A stretch of DNA of 64,000 nucleotides from Brevibacillus sp. SYP-B805 (lineage in GTDB: Bacteria; Bacillota; Bacilli; Brevibacillales; Brevibacillaceae). The stretch is from NCBI RefSeq assembly GCF_011059135.1, contig NZ_JAALGD010000009.1, positions 120,183-184,182 on the forward strand, given 5' to 3'. Each line of letters starts with the position of its first letter. Positions within the stretch are counted from its first letter, which is position 1. Below, in pieces: positions 33,988 to 42,257 of the stretch. The translations under genes were made by a program, and so were the position numbers. A model generated the notes under the pieces. That model had not been told where the DNA came from, ran no database searches, and worked only from the letters and a program-made list of their open reading frames with translations.

Positions 33988-34102
33988 CCAAATCAACCAA
34001 AGGGTCGCGGGCCAGGTGGATGTTCCATCTGGCTTTTTTTGACGGCACCGCCTGCCGGAGGCCATCGCGGCCGGGCACACCATTCAAAGGGGGAAGCGAT
34101 TG

Positions 34103-34636
34103 ATGGACTTTTTTGTGCATCTTGCGGAAGGATTTATCGGCATGTTCCAAAAAGGAGGGCAAACCTTTATCGGATTGGTAACGGGCATTATCCCCACGCT
34201 GATTTGTTTGATCACCGCGGTCAATGCGTTTGTCAAGTTCGTCGGCGAAGAACGCATCGAACGGGTTGCCGCCAAGTGTACGCATAATATGATCCTGCGC
34301 TATACCGTTTTCCCTGTCTTATCGATGTTTTTTCTGACCAATCCGATGGCGTACACGTTTGGCAAATTCCTTCCCGAACACCAGAAACCGGCCTTTTACG
34401 ATTCTGCCGTATCGTTTTGTCACCCGATTACCGGCCTTTTCCCGCACGCCAATCCTGCCGAGTTGTTCGTCTACATGGGGATTGCCACCGGTATCACGCA
34501 GCTGGGATTGTCGCTTGGACCGTTGGCGATCCGCTACTTCATCGTCGGAATCATTGTGGTGCTGATACGCGGAATTGTAACCGAATTCATCACGAAACAG
34601 ATGATGAGACGCCGCGAAGTGCGGGCGGCGGCATAA
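34103..34636 (+). CDS. srlA: PTS EIIC component, glucitol/sorbitol type (SrlA/GutA)
   Basis: A 177-residue membrane protein, the first half of the split sorbitol-type permease. It contains GGQTFIGLVTGIIPTLICLI, GEERIERVA, and LTNPMAYTFGKFLPE followed by CHPITGLFPHANPAELFVY, all characteristic of the family. About four membrane segments are visible. The ATG at 34103 follows AAAGGGGGAAG. It works with the IIBC protein encoded next. Confidence 0.92.
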   Translation: MDFFVHLAEGFIGMFQKGGQTFIGLVTGIIPTLICLITAVNAFVKFVGEERIERVAAKCTHNMILRYTVFPVLSMFFLTNPMAYTFGKFLPEHQKPAFYDSAVSFCHPITGLFPHANPAELFVYMGIATGITQLGLSLGPLAIRYFIVGIIVVLIRGIVTEFITKQMMRRREVRAAA

Positions 34637-34661
34637 CGAAAGCAGAATGGGGGCACGTAAG

Positions 34662-35675
34662 ATGAGCAGCTATCGCGCAGTGCAAGTGACAAAAGGTTCC
34701 GGGGGCTGGGGCGGGCCGCTGACCATCCTGCCGACCGAGGAGAAACCATATATCGCTTCGGTTACGGGAGGCGGCATTCATCCGGTGGCGGAGCGGATCG
34801 CCGAACTGACAGGCGGGATCGCCATTGACGGCTTCAGCAGCAAGGTGGAACCCGATGAGATGGCTTGCGTCGTCATCGACTGCGGGGGAACCGCCCGCTG
34901 CGGCGTCTATCCCAAGCTTGGCGTCCTGACCGTTGACGTTACGCCGGCCTCGCCATCCGGCCCGTTGATGAATTTTATCAAAGAGAGCAATTTCGTCTCC
35001 GGCGTGCAGGTGTCCAACGTGGGTCTGCCTGGTGAAGCGGCCGCTGCGGAGGCGGTGGAGCAGCAGAAAAAGTCGGCCCAGGAATTGAAGGCGGAGGCTC
35101 GGGCCAAAGTGGCGCAGCTGCAGGGGCAGCAGGCACCGCACAAGCCGAATTTCATCGAAAAGATCGGCCGCGCCATGGGAAAAGTTGTCGGCATATTCTA
35201 CCAGGCCGGGCGCGATACCGTCGATCAGGTGCTTCGCAACATTTTGCCGTTTATGGCGTTTGTCAGCACGATCATCGGGATCATCCTCTACACCGGCATC
35301 GGCGATGTGTTGGCCAATGTGATCAAACCGCTGGCCGGCAACATGATCGGGCTGTTGATTATCTCCATCGTCTGCGCGTTGCCGTTCCTGTCTCCCTTGC
35401 TCGGTCCGGGTGCCGTGATCGCCCAGGTGGTGGGGGTGCTGGTCGGGGTGGAGATCGGCCGCGGCAACATCCCGCCGCAGTTGGCGCTGCCTGCCCTGTT
35501 TGCAATCAATCCGCAGGTGGGATGTGACTTCGTTCCCGTTGGTCTTACCTTGGGTGAAGCCAAGCCGGAGACGATTGAAGTAGGCGTTCCGGCCGTATTG
35601 ATTTCGCGGCAAATCACCGGACCGCTCGCCGTCGTGATCGCCTACATCATGAGCATCGGCCTGTACAGCAACTAA
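34662..35675 (+). CDS. srlE: PTS EIIBC component, glucitol/sorbitol type (SrlE/GutE)
   Basis: A 337-residue protein: an N-terminal IIB domain (~1-125) with GGWGGPLTILPT and the phospho-cysteine region VVIDCGGTARCGVYP (C74), a charged linker, and a C-terminal membrane half (~185-337) with LPFMAFVSTIIGIILYTGIG and LSPLLGPGAVIAQV. Start 34662 is preferred over 34647 because GGGGG lies eight bases before it. Confidence 0.92.
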   Translation: MSSYRAVQVTKGSGGWGGPLTILPTEEKPYIASVTGGGIHPVAERIAELTGGIAIDGFSSKVEPDEMACVVIDCGGTARCGVYPKLGVLTVDVTPASPSGPLMNFIKESNFVSGVQVSNVGLPGEAAAAEAVEQQKKSAQELKAEARAKVAQLQGQQAPHKPNFIEKIGRAMGKVVGIFYQAGRDTVDQVLRNILPFMAFVSTIIGIILYTGIGDVLANVIKPLAGNMIGLLIISIVCALPFLSPLLGPGAVIAQVVGVLVGVEIGRGNIPPQLALPALFAINPQVGCDFVPVGLTLGEAKPETIEVGVPAVLISRQITGPLAVVIAYIMSIGLYSN

Positions 35676-35695
35676 AAAGAAACAGGAGGACCTGC

Positions 35696-36061
35696 ATGAA
35701 ACGGTTGTTCCACAGCACCATTGTTCAGATCGGAGCACTGGTCGACGAATTTCTCCAGGAGAACACCTTGATTCTCTTTGACCACGATGTGCCGGCCGAA
35801 CTCCACGATATGGCTGTTCTCCATACGAAATCGGAGCAGAAAGAGCCTGTCAAACCGGGAGATTACCTGGTGATCGGGGAGCATCGCCTGCGGGTGACAT
35901 GCGTCGGAGAGAAAGCCAACGAGACGCTGCTTTCCATCGGTCACTGCACGCTGAAGGCGGACGGCAGCGAAGCGCCTCAGCTGCCGGGGACGATCCATCT
36001 GGAAGCTGCGCAAATTCCGCCGCTCGAGATCGGTTCCGTCCTTGCCTTCGTCCGCATCTGA
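35696..36061 (+). CDS. srlB: PTS EIIA component, glucitol/sorbitol type (SrlB/GutB)
   Basis: A 121-residue soluble EIIA of the glucitol family, a fold unrelated to other EIIA types. Landmarks are LILFDHDVPAELHDMAVLH, with candidate phospho-His residues, and PGDYLVIGEHRLRVTCVGEKANETL. AGGAGG precedes the ATG. It completes the transporter; polyol phosphate is the expected product. Confidence 0.9.
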   Translation: MKRLFHSTIVQIGALVDEFLQENTLILFDHDVPAELHDMAVLHTKSEQKEPVKPGDYLVIGEHRLRVTCVGEKANETLLSIGHCTLKADGSEAPQLPGTIHLEAAQIPPLEIGSVLAFVRI

Positions 36062-36102
36062 ACGGCAAGAGAAGAGAAACAGGAAAAGAGGGAGAGAATA
36101 TC

Positions 36103-37389
36103 ATGTTGGGCTATAACAGAAGGTTGGCAGCGTTTGAAAAAGAAGGCGGCTGCATTCGTGTCGGTTTGATCGGGGCTGGCCAAATGGGCAGGGGCTTGAT
36201 CTCCCAGATCGAAGGCATGCGCGGCATGCGGGTGGTGGCTACAGCCGACCTGTATCCGGAACGGGTGAAAGCGGCGTATCGCAAGGCGGGCGTTCCCGAT
36301 GCCCGGATCATCGAAACACAGGACCCAGACAAAGCGGATCGTGCCATCGCCGGCGGTTTCTCGGTCGTAACGAGCGACGCCCGCATGATTCCCCACCTGT
36401 CACAGGTGGATGTGATTGTCGATGCGACCGGGATTCCGGATATCGGGGCACAGGTGGCGTGGGACGCGATTCAGCATCGGAAGCATGTGGTAATGCTGAA
36501 CGTGGAAGCCGATGTCACCGTCGGGCCGCTGTTGAAGCAGCTTGCCGACGAGGCCGGGGTGGTGTACACGGGCTCGGCCGGTGATGAACCGGGGGCGATT
36601 ATGGAGCTGTACGATTTTGCCGATGCCCTGGGCTTTGATGTGATCGCCCTGGGCAAAGGGAAAAATAACCCGCTTGATGTTCGGGCCAATCCCGATTCGG
36701 CACGGGCGGAGGCGGAACGGAAGGGAGCCAGTCCCAAGATGATGGCATCGTTTCAGGATGGCACCAAGACGATGGTGGAGATGACCGCTGTCGCCAACGC
36801 CACCGGATTCCTTCCGGATGTTCCCGGCATGCACGGACCGCGGGCCCAGCTTCAGGAGCTGCCTCGGTTGTTCTCGCTGGCCGCCGACGGGGGGATCCTG
36901 CATCGGCAGCGGATTGTCGACTATGTGGACGGAGTGGCTCCCGGGGTGTTTGCCATCATCTCTTCCGCCATGCCGGAGGTACACGACACGATGAAGTATC
37001 TGAAAATGGGGGATGGCCCCCATTATGTGCTGTATCGTCCATACCATCTGACCAGTCTGGAAACGCCGCTCTCCATCGCACGGGCATACTTTCAGCGCGA
37101 AGCCACGATCGCGCCCTATTGCGGATTGGTGGCGGAGACGGTGGCGGTCGCCAAGAAACCATTGCTGCCGGGAGATGCGCTTGACGGAATCGGCGGATAT
37201 ACCGCTTACGGACGGATTGTTACGGCTGAATACAAAAAGGCGCTGCACGCCCTGCCCATCGGATTGATCGGGCCGCACATCCGGCTCAAACGCCCGGTGG
37301 CGGAAGGGGAGGTAATCACGTATGATGACATTGAATTCACCGGGAAAAACGTGATCACGACCCTGCGGGAGCAAATGGAAGGAGATTGA
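36103..37389 (+). CDS. NAD(P)-dependent oxidoreductase with SAF domain (DXR-like/DRL superfamily)
   Basis: A 428-residue protein with an N-terminal Rossmann domain (VGLIGAGQMGRGL, ~20-32), a homoserine-dehydrogenase-like middle part (VDVIVDATGIPDIG, MLNVEADVTVG, TGSAGDEPGAIMELYDFA) and a C-terminal SAF domain (~350-425). This layout is that of the DRL family, first described in Brucella, where a member makes methylerythritol phosphate from deoxyxylulose phosphate; most members are uncharacterised. It replaces the short-chain sorbitol-6-phosphate dehydrogenase usual in such operons, so it should oxidise the polyol phosphate delivered by the PTS. The specific substrate is unknown. Confidence 0.75.
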   Translation: MLGYNRRLAAFEKEGGCIRVGLIGAGQMGRGLISQIEGMRGMRVVATADLYPERVKAAYRKAGVPDARIIETQDPDKADRAIAGGFSVVTSDARMIPHLSQVDVIVDATGIPDIGAQVAWDAIQHRKHVVMLNVEADVTVGPLLKQLADEAGVVYTGSAGDEPGAIMELYDFADALGFDVIALGKGKNNPLDVRANPDSARAEAERKGASPKMMASFQDGTKTMVEMTAVANATGFLPDVPGMHGPRAQLQELPRLFSLAADGGILHRQRIVDYVDGVAPGVFAIISSAMPEVHDTMKYLKMGDGPHYVLYRPYHLTSLETPLSIARAYFQREATIAPYCGLVAETVAVAKKPLLPGDALDGIGGYTAYGRIVTAEYKKALHALPIGLIGPHIRLKRPVAEGEVITYDDIEFTGKNVITTLREQMEGD

Positions 37390-37506
37390 CAGCCGGAATG
37401 GGGAGGGAGGCAGTTCGTTGTCTTCCTCTTTTCGTTTCTGTGCAGTCGGATATTTTGGTATAATACAAATAAGGGAGTATAGTAACGGTAGCAATGAGGG
37501 ATTCCA

Positions 37507-38481
37507 ATGGATAACTGGACCGAGAAACGCGAATTGGTCAGGGTAGCAAAACTCTATTACATGAACGGTTTAACGCAAGCGGAAATTGCAAAAAAATTGG
37601 GCGTTTCCCGACCGGTTATCTCGAAGCTGCTGCAGCGGGCCAAAGACACGGGGGTCGTGGAAATTTACATCCGCGATGAAACGGTCAGCATGGTGGAGCT
37701 GGAACAGCAGCTGGAACATGCATATGGTATAGAGGAAGTGATTGTTGTACCTGTGATGGGGAGCGACAATGAGGAGCTGGTCAAGCAGCAGGTGGCCAAA
37801 GCGGCCGCCCAGCATCTCCCCAAATGGGTGCGGAACAAGCAAAAGATCGGAATCTCTTGGGGAACGACGCTCTACCATCTGGTAAACGAATTTCCCTTTG
37901 AGCGGGATCACCGCATCAAAGTATATCCCCTTGTCGGGGGAATCGGCCGTCAACGTATCGAAATCCACGCCAACCAGCTTGCCTACGAACTGTCCAAGAA
38001 GCTGGGCGGTACCTGCGAGTTCCTCTATGCGCCTGCCATCGTGGAAACGGTAGAACTGAAACGGCAGTTGGTGGAGTCGCCCGATATTCGCTCCCTGTTG
38101 GAGGAGGCCAAGCAGGTTGAATTGGCGATTGTCGGTGTGGGCAATCCCTTTTCATCAACCATGCGGGAAATGGGCTACCTGAATGAAGAAGAGATACGTC
38201 AGCTTTACGAAGGGCAAGCTGTAGGGGATATTGGTTCCCGCTTTATTGACGCATCAGGTGAGGCGATCAACATCCCGCTGAACAGCAGGGTGATCGGCAT
38301 TGAGCTGAGTGACTTGCGAAATATCCCCACCGTCATCGGAGTTGTGTCCGGCATGAAAAAGCTGGAAGCCGTGCTGGGTATCTTGAAAGGGCGTTATTTT
38401 GACAAATTGATTATCGACGAGTATTTGGCGGAAGCGCTGCTGGCCAAGGCCAAAGGGGTGAAAGTGCGTGAAAGAGCATAA
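37507..38481 (+). CDS. SorC/DeoR-family sugar-binding transcriptional regulator
   Basis: A 324-residue regulator with an N-terminal helix-turn-helix (LYYMNGLTQAEIAKKLGVSRPVISKLLQ region, ~16-45) and a C-terminal sugar-phosphate-binding domain (GISWGTTLYHLV, YPLVGGIG, VGVGNPF, GDIGSRFID). Proteins of this type repress until a phosphorylated sugar binds. A TATAAT at 37459 suggests its own weak promoter, though read-through from the PTS operon is likely. It is the obvious candidate to bind the tandem operators at 28.5 and 33.5 kb. Its stop overlaps the next gene by 14 nt. Confidence 0.9.
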   Translation: MDNWTEKRELVRVAKLYYMNGLTQAEIAKKLGVSRPVISKLLQRAKDTGVVEIYIRDETVSMVELEQQLEHAYGIEEVIVVPVMGSDNEELVKQQVAKAAAQHLPKWVRNKQKIGISWGTTLYHLVNEFPFERDHRIKVYPLVGGIGRQRIEIHANQLAYELSKKLGGTCEFLYAPAIVETVELKRQLVESPDIRSLLEEAKQVELAIVGVGNPFSSTMREMGYLNEEEIRQLYEGQAVGDIGSRFIDASGEAINIPLNSRVIGIELSDLRNIPTVIGVVSGMKKLEAVLGILKGRYFDKLIIDEYLAEALLAKAKGVKVRERA

Positions 38482-38800
38482 GATGGAGGCAACCTTATAC
38501 TGCATCAAGTGCCTCAACGATACCGTCCATGAGGTAACGTATGTCGACAACCTTTTGTACGAGGTGCGTTGCGAGGAATGCAACAACAAGCATTCGCGGG
38601 TATCGGACATTGAGAAGGAGCTGTACCTCAACTACCTGGAGCGTATCATCAGCAAGCCGAAACGGGTAAAGGAAGAACTGCAGGGCAACTTGCCCCATTT
38701 CCTCTTCTCGCTCCCCTATCGGGTAATCAGCAAACCCTTTCGGGCGTATTCCGAGTTTCGCGACATCTACAAATTCCGTCGAAAAGGTCGAAAAGTATAA
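38468..38800 (+). CDS. Zinc-ribbon 'Bh'-type small protein
   Basis: A 110-residue basic protein with two CxxC knuckles (YCIKC and RCEEC) separated by ~25 residues, which should bind zinc, and a helical, Arg/Lys-rich C-terminal half (ISKPKRVKEEL, FRAYSEFRDIYKFRRK). Similar short proteins in Bacilli are annotated as Bh proteins, with no function known to me. GTG 38468 has AAGGGGTGA upstream; ATG 38483 would be the alternative. It is coupled to the SorC-type gene. Confidence 0.7.
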   Translation: MKEHKMEATLYCIKCLNDTVHEVTYVDNLLYEVRCEECNNKHSRVSDIEKELYLNYLERIISKPKRVKEELQGNLPHFLFSLPYRVISKPFRAYSEFRDIYKFRRKGRKV

Positions 38801-38819
38801 AGCTGTCGGCGTTTGCACA

Positions 38820-38854
38820 AACCGTCACGGTTCACCTGCCCTGACGGTTTTTTG
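38820..38854 (+). terminator. Rho-independent terminator closing the island
   Basis: AACCGTCA pairs with TGACGGTT, followed by six T. The next 205 bases hold a small hairpin (GGGGAA/TTCCCC, 38895-38914) but no gene. Confidence 0.9.
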
Positions 38855-39059
38855 GTGCAGCGTGACCAGCCAGGAACAGACGGATTGATACCAGGGGAAA
38901 TCAGGAAGTTCCCCAATGCCCGTCCGGGGCTCGGCACATGAAGGATTTACCGGTCTCTTAGCGAATAGGTATGCATGGCTTTTTGACAAATTTAGACATG
39001 GACACGGCTTCGGGGATAAAGCAGGGATGAGGGTTGCGTCGAGAAGGGAGTCTCAGGTG

Positions 39060-39461
39060 ATGACCGTGCCGATCACGATCGAGATTAGAACGGAGCAGGA
39101 CATAGTTCTTGCCAGACAGGAAGGGCGAAATCTGTCGAAACAGTTGGGGTTTGGCAATATCGTACAGTCCCGGATCGCCACCGCCATTTCCGAACTGGCA
39201 CGCAACATCTTTCAGTATGCGGGGGCAGGTACGATCACCATCGAAACCGTCAAGGAGGACGGGCGGGTGGGCGTCCGCATCGTAGCGGAGGACCATGGGC
39301 CGGGGATCCGCGATATACGCAGGGCGATGGAAGACGGCTTTTCCACCTCGGGAGGGCTGGGCGCCGGACTTCCGGGCGTGAGACGGATGATGGACGAATT
39401 CAGCATTGAAAGCTCTGTGGATCATGGCACCCGTGTGGTCATCATCAAATGGAACAGCTAA
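39060..39461 (+). CDS. rsbT: Serine/threonine kinase RsbT (switch protein)
   Basis: RsbT, 133 residues, is a GHKL-type kinase that in B. subtilis leaves the RsbR/RsbS stressosome to activate RsbU. The N-box is AISELARNIFQYAG and the G-boxes AEDHGPGIRDI and GGLGAGLPGVRRMMDEF. The ATG at 39060 (or the GTG three bases earlier) follows GAAGGGAG. rsbR and rsbS, usually just upstream, are not in the window. Confidence 0.92.
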   Translation: MTVPITIEIRTEQDIVLARQEGRNLSKQLGFGNIVQSRIATAISELARNIFQYAGAGTITIETVKEDGRVGVRIVAEDHGPGIRDIRRAMEDGFSTSGGLGAGLPGVRRMMDEFSIESSVDHGTRVVIIKWNS

Positions 39462-39486
39462 CGTACGGAAAGGGAGGGCGGGTCAA

Positions 39487-40488
39487 CTGAACCGACAGCA
39501 TTTGCAAGCGCAGTATAAGGAGATCCTGCAGGCCTATCTGGAAGGCCGGGGGGAAACCCAGCTCTATCTGGCCCAGCAGCTGGGCAAATGGTTCCTCAAA
39601 CAAAATGTCGCCCCGGAAGAGATCATCGACATGCACCTGCATACGATGGAAGAGATGGTGGACATGCCTGAACCCGTTCGGGAGTCGTTCCAGTTATTGA
39701 CGGAGGTCATGATCGAGTACGGCAACACCTACCGGGAGCACCGCAGCCTGCGCAGCAGGCAAAAGCAGCTGGAGTCCGAAATCGAAGTGGCCGTCACGAT
39801 GCAGCAGACGCTGTTGTCTGAGAAGGTGCCAAGCCTGGAGGGAGTGGACATCGGGCTGGTCAGTGTCCCGGCGAAAAAGATGAGCGGTGATTATTACCAT
39901 TTCGTCCGGCATGATGCCGATCTGTTCAGCGTGGCAATTGCCGATATCACCGGTAAGGGGATACCGGCAGCGCTCTGTATGTCCATGATTAAATATGCGA
40001 TGGATTGTCTGTATCTCACACGGTTGGATCCTTCCGAGATTCTGTTCTTCCTGAACGGGATCGTCGAACGGAACATCGATCCCAGCATGTTTGTGACCAT
40101 GCTGTGCGGCTGCTATTGCCTGGAGAGCCATCATTTCCGCTATGCGGTTGCCGGCCATGAACCGGGGTTCTTGTACCGGGCAAAGGAAGAGACGTTTTAC
40201 GACTTGGCCGGCCAGGGAATCGCGCTCGGGGTGAAGCGGGGCGCGAAATATCCGGAATATTCGATCGGTCTGGAGGAAGGCGACCTGTTGATCCTGCTGA
40301 CGGACGGCGTTACCGAACGGAAAATGGGGGAACGCTTTCTGCAGCGGGAAGAATTGATTGGCTACCTGCAGGCGGAGGTCGGGCGTTCCGCCCAGGAGAT
40401 CGCCGACAATTTGTATCGAAGATTGCTGGAACTTTCCCACTTCGAGCTTCCGGACGACCATACCATGATCGTGATTCGCCGAGCTTAA
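39487..40488 (+). CDS. rsbU: PP2C-type phosphatase RsbU, probable CTG start
   Basis: RsbU dephosphorylates RsbV when bound by RsbT. The 333-residue protein has an N-terminal RsbT-binding helical domain (~1-85) and a PP2C domain (~120-333) with SVPAKKMSGDYYHF, ADITGKGIPAALCMS and LLILLTDGVTE. A strong AAAGGGAGGGCGGG site ends seven bases before CTG AAC CGA; starting there gives the length of B. subtilis RsbU (335). In-frame ATG or GTG codons occur only inside rsbT, without a ribosome site. Confidence 0.9.
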   Translation: MNRQHLQAQYKEILQAYLEGRGETQLYLAQQLGKWFLKQNVAPEEIIDMHLHTMEEMVDMPEPVRESFQLLTEVMIEYGNTYREHRSLRSRQKQLESEIEVAVTMQQTLLSEKVPSLEGVDIGLVSVPAKKMSGDYYHFVRHDADLFSVAIADITGKGIPAALCMSMIKYAMDCLYLTRLDPSEILFFLNGIVERNIDPSMFVTMLCGCYCLESHHFRYAVAGHEPGFLYRAKEETFYDLAGQGIALGVKRGAKYPEYSIGLEEGDLLILLTDGVTERKMGERFLQREELIGYLQAEVGRSAQEIADNLYRRLLELSHFELPDDHTMIVIRRA

Positions 40489-40509
40489 GCGGATGGAGGA
40501 AATGTACGT

Positions 40510-40842
40510 ATGAACTTGTCGATCAGATTGGAAAACGAGGGCAACCACCACACCCTGTATCTTGGTGGAGAGGTGGATGCCTATACCGCCCAGCAGTTGA
40601 AAGACCGCTTGATGCCGCTGGTTCAGCAGGGAGCGGACAGCACCGTAACGGTCGATCTCCGGGATGTGGTCTATATGGATTCCACCGGTATCGGGATTTT
40701 TATCGGAGCCCTGAAAGCGGCTGCGCGGAGCGGGAGCCGGCTGCTGCTCATGAACGTGCCGCCGCGAATCGATCGCTTGTTCAGGATTACCGGGCTGCAT
40801 GAGATCCTCACGATCACACCGCTAAAAGGAGAGGAAGCTTGA
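40510..40842 (+). CDS. rsbV: Anti-sigma factor antagonist RsbV
   Basis: A 110-residue STAS-domain protein that, when unphosphorylated, binds RsbW and frees sigma-B. The phosphorylated serine is S58 in YMDSTGIGIF. An ATGGAGGAAATG context supplies the ribosome site. Its TGA overlaps the rsbW ATG by one base. Confidence 0.94.
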   Translation: MNLSIRLENEGNHHTLYLGGEVDAYTAQQLKDRLMPLVQQGADSTVTVDLRDVVYMDSTGIGIFIGALKAAARSGSRLLLMNVPPRIDRLFRITGLHEILTITPLKGEEA

Positions 40843-41324
40843 TGGGTTCAGGCGTTGACGTAATTGAACTTACCCTGCCCGCCCGAGCGGAATATATTGG
40901 CGTAGCCAGACTGACGGTATCGGGTATCGCCAACCGCGCCGGCTTGCCCTATGACGATATCGAGGACGTGAAGCTGGCGGTGGCGGAAGCCTGTACGAAC
41001 GCGGTCGAACATGCCTATGGCGGGAAGGGAACGGGCCGGATCTTTATGCGGTGCGCCGTCCATGAAGATCGGCTGGTGATTGTCGTCGCGGATGACGGAG
41101 GAAGCTTCGACATTGCCGACATCCAGAAGAAGCTGAAACCGATCGATCGCAGCGTGCCGATCGAGGAGATGACCGAGGGGGGGCTGGGGCTCTATTTGAT
41201 CCACAGCGTGATGGATGAAGTGCACATTACCGGAGACGAAGGGGTCGTTATCTCGATGACAAAGTACCTGCGGCGGGACGAGGTGGCTGACAATGGCGGA
41301 TCAATCTCCAAGCAAGCGAACTAG
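40842..41324 (+). CDS. rsbW: Anti-sigma-B factor, serine kinase RsbW
   Basis: A 160-residue GHKL kinase that binds sigma-B and phosphorylates RsbV. The N-box is KLAVAEACTNAVEHAYGG; the G-boxes are VADDGGSFD and GGLGLYLIHSVMDEV. ATG 40842 has GGAGAGGAAG upstream. The gene overlaps sigB by 32 nt, as expected for a sigma/anti-sigma pair made in balanced amounts. Confidence 0.94.
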   Translation: MGSGVDVIELTLPARAEYIGVARLTVSGIANRAGLPYDDIEDVKLAVAEACTNAVEHAYGGKGTGRIFMRCAVHEDRLVIVVADDGGSFDIADIQKKLKPIDRSVPIEEMTEGGLGLYLIHSVMDEVHITGDEGVVISMTKYLRRDEVADNGGSISKQAN

Positions 41325-42093
41325 GGAAGAAGCAGCCAGGATGATCGCCGCCTACCGGCAAGCGCCCACCGAAGAGCTTCAAAACGCATTGGTACTTCAT
41401 TTCAGACCGCTGGTGGAATCCATCGCTGCCCGTTTTGCACGGGGCCAGGAACCGTTGGAAGATCTCATCCAGGTGGGGATGATCGGGCTTCTCGGCGCCC
41501 TTCGCCGTTATGACACATCATTCGGCCGGACGTTCGAAAGCTTCGCCATCCCCACCATCGTCGGAGAGATCAAGCGCCATATTCGGGACAAGACATGGAG
41601 CGTACACGTGCCGCGCCGCATCAAGGAGCTGAGTCCGAAGATCAAAAAGGCGGTGGACGAGCTGACGGTCCGGCTGCAGCGCTCCCCGCAGATCGCCGAC
41701 ATCGCCCGCCATTTGTCGGTCAGCGAAGAGGAAGTGCTGGAGACAATGGAGATGGGGCGCAACTATCACACCCTCTCCGTCGACAACGAGATCGAAGCTG
41801 ACAGTGACGGCAGCACGATCACCCTGCTCGATCTCATCGGCAGCGAAGACAGAGGATACGACCATGTGGAACAGGAGATGACCCTGGCCAAAATCCTGCA
41901 TGTGCTGAACGACCGTGAAAAGGAAATCATCCAGCTTATTTTTTATGATAATCTCAGCCAAAAGCAGGCAGGCGACCAGTTGGGCATCTCGCAGATGCAT
42001 GTGTCGAGGCTGCAGCGCAGGGCATTGGCCAAGCTGCGGGAAGCGATGGAACAGCAGGAGACGCTGAAGCGCAGAAAAACGGCGGGGGAATAG
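41293..42093 (+). CDS. sigB: RNA polymerase sigma factor SigB
   Basis: A 266-residue sigma-70 group 3 factor for the general stress response. Region 2 contains PLEDLIQVGMIGLLGALRRYD and FESFAIPTIVGEIKRHIRD; region 3 WSVHVPRRIKELSPKI; region 4 ends in LSQKQAGDQLGISQMHVSRL. No phosphatase gene rsbX follows, unlike in B. subtilis. A terminator lies directly after the stop. Confidence 0.93.
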   Translation: MADQSPSKRTREEAARMIAAYRQAPTEELQNALVLHFRPLVESIAARFARGQEPLEDLIQVGMIGLLGALRRYDTSFGRTFESFAIPTIVGEIKRHIRDKTWSVHVPRRIKELSPKIKKAVDELTVRLQRSPQIADIARHLSVSEEEVLETMEMGRNYHTLSVDNEIEADSDGSTITLLDLIGSEDRGYDHVEQEMTLAKILHVLNDREKEIIQLIFYDNLSQKQAGDQLGISQMHVSRLQRRALAKLREAMEQQETLKRRKTAGE

Positions 42094-42106
42094 GAAGCTC
42101 GGGCAA

Positions 42107-42140
42107 AGCGCTACCGTTCTTTGGCAACGGAGCGTTTTTT
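42107..42140 (+). terminator. Rho-independent terminator after sigB
   Basis: CGCT-CCGTT pairs with AACGG-AGCG, with one bulged A, followed by eight or more T. Confidence 0.85.
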
Positions 42141-42257
42141 TTTGCGCGCTTTTGCGCCACCCTTTCCCCGAACGGCGTAAAAACGGAGCCTCATCCCGCC
42201 AGGCCGGTATGGTACAATAAGACAGCGAACGAACAAGCACAGGGGGATTTTGGATCC

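Noticed and set aside
36103..37389. Oxidoreductase as ordinary homoserine dehydrogenase
   Set aside because: The C-terminal SAF domain and the PTS operon context do not suit threonine biosynthesis; no ACT domain is present.
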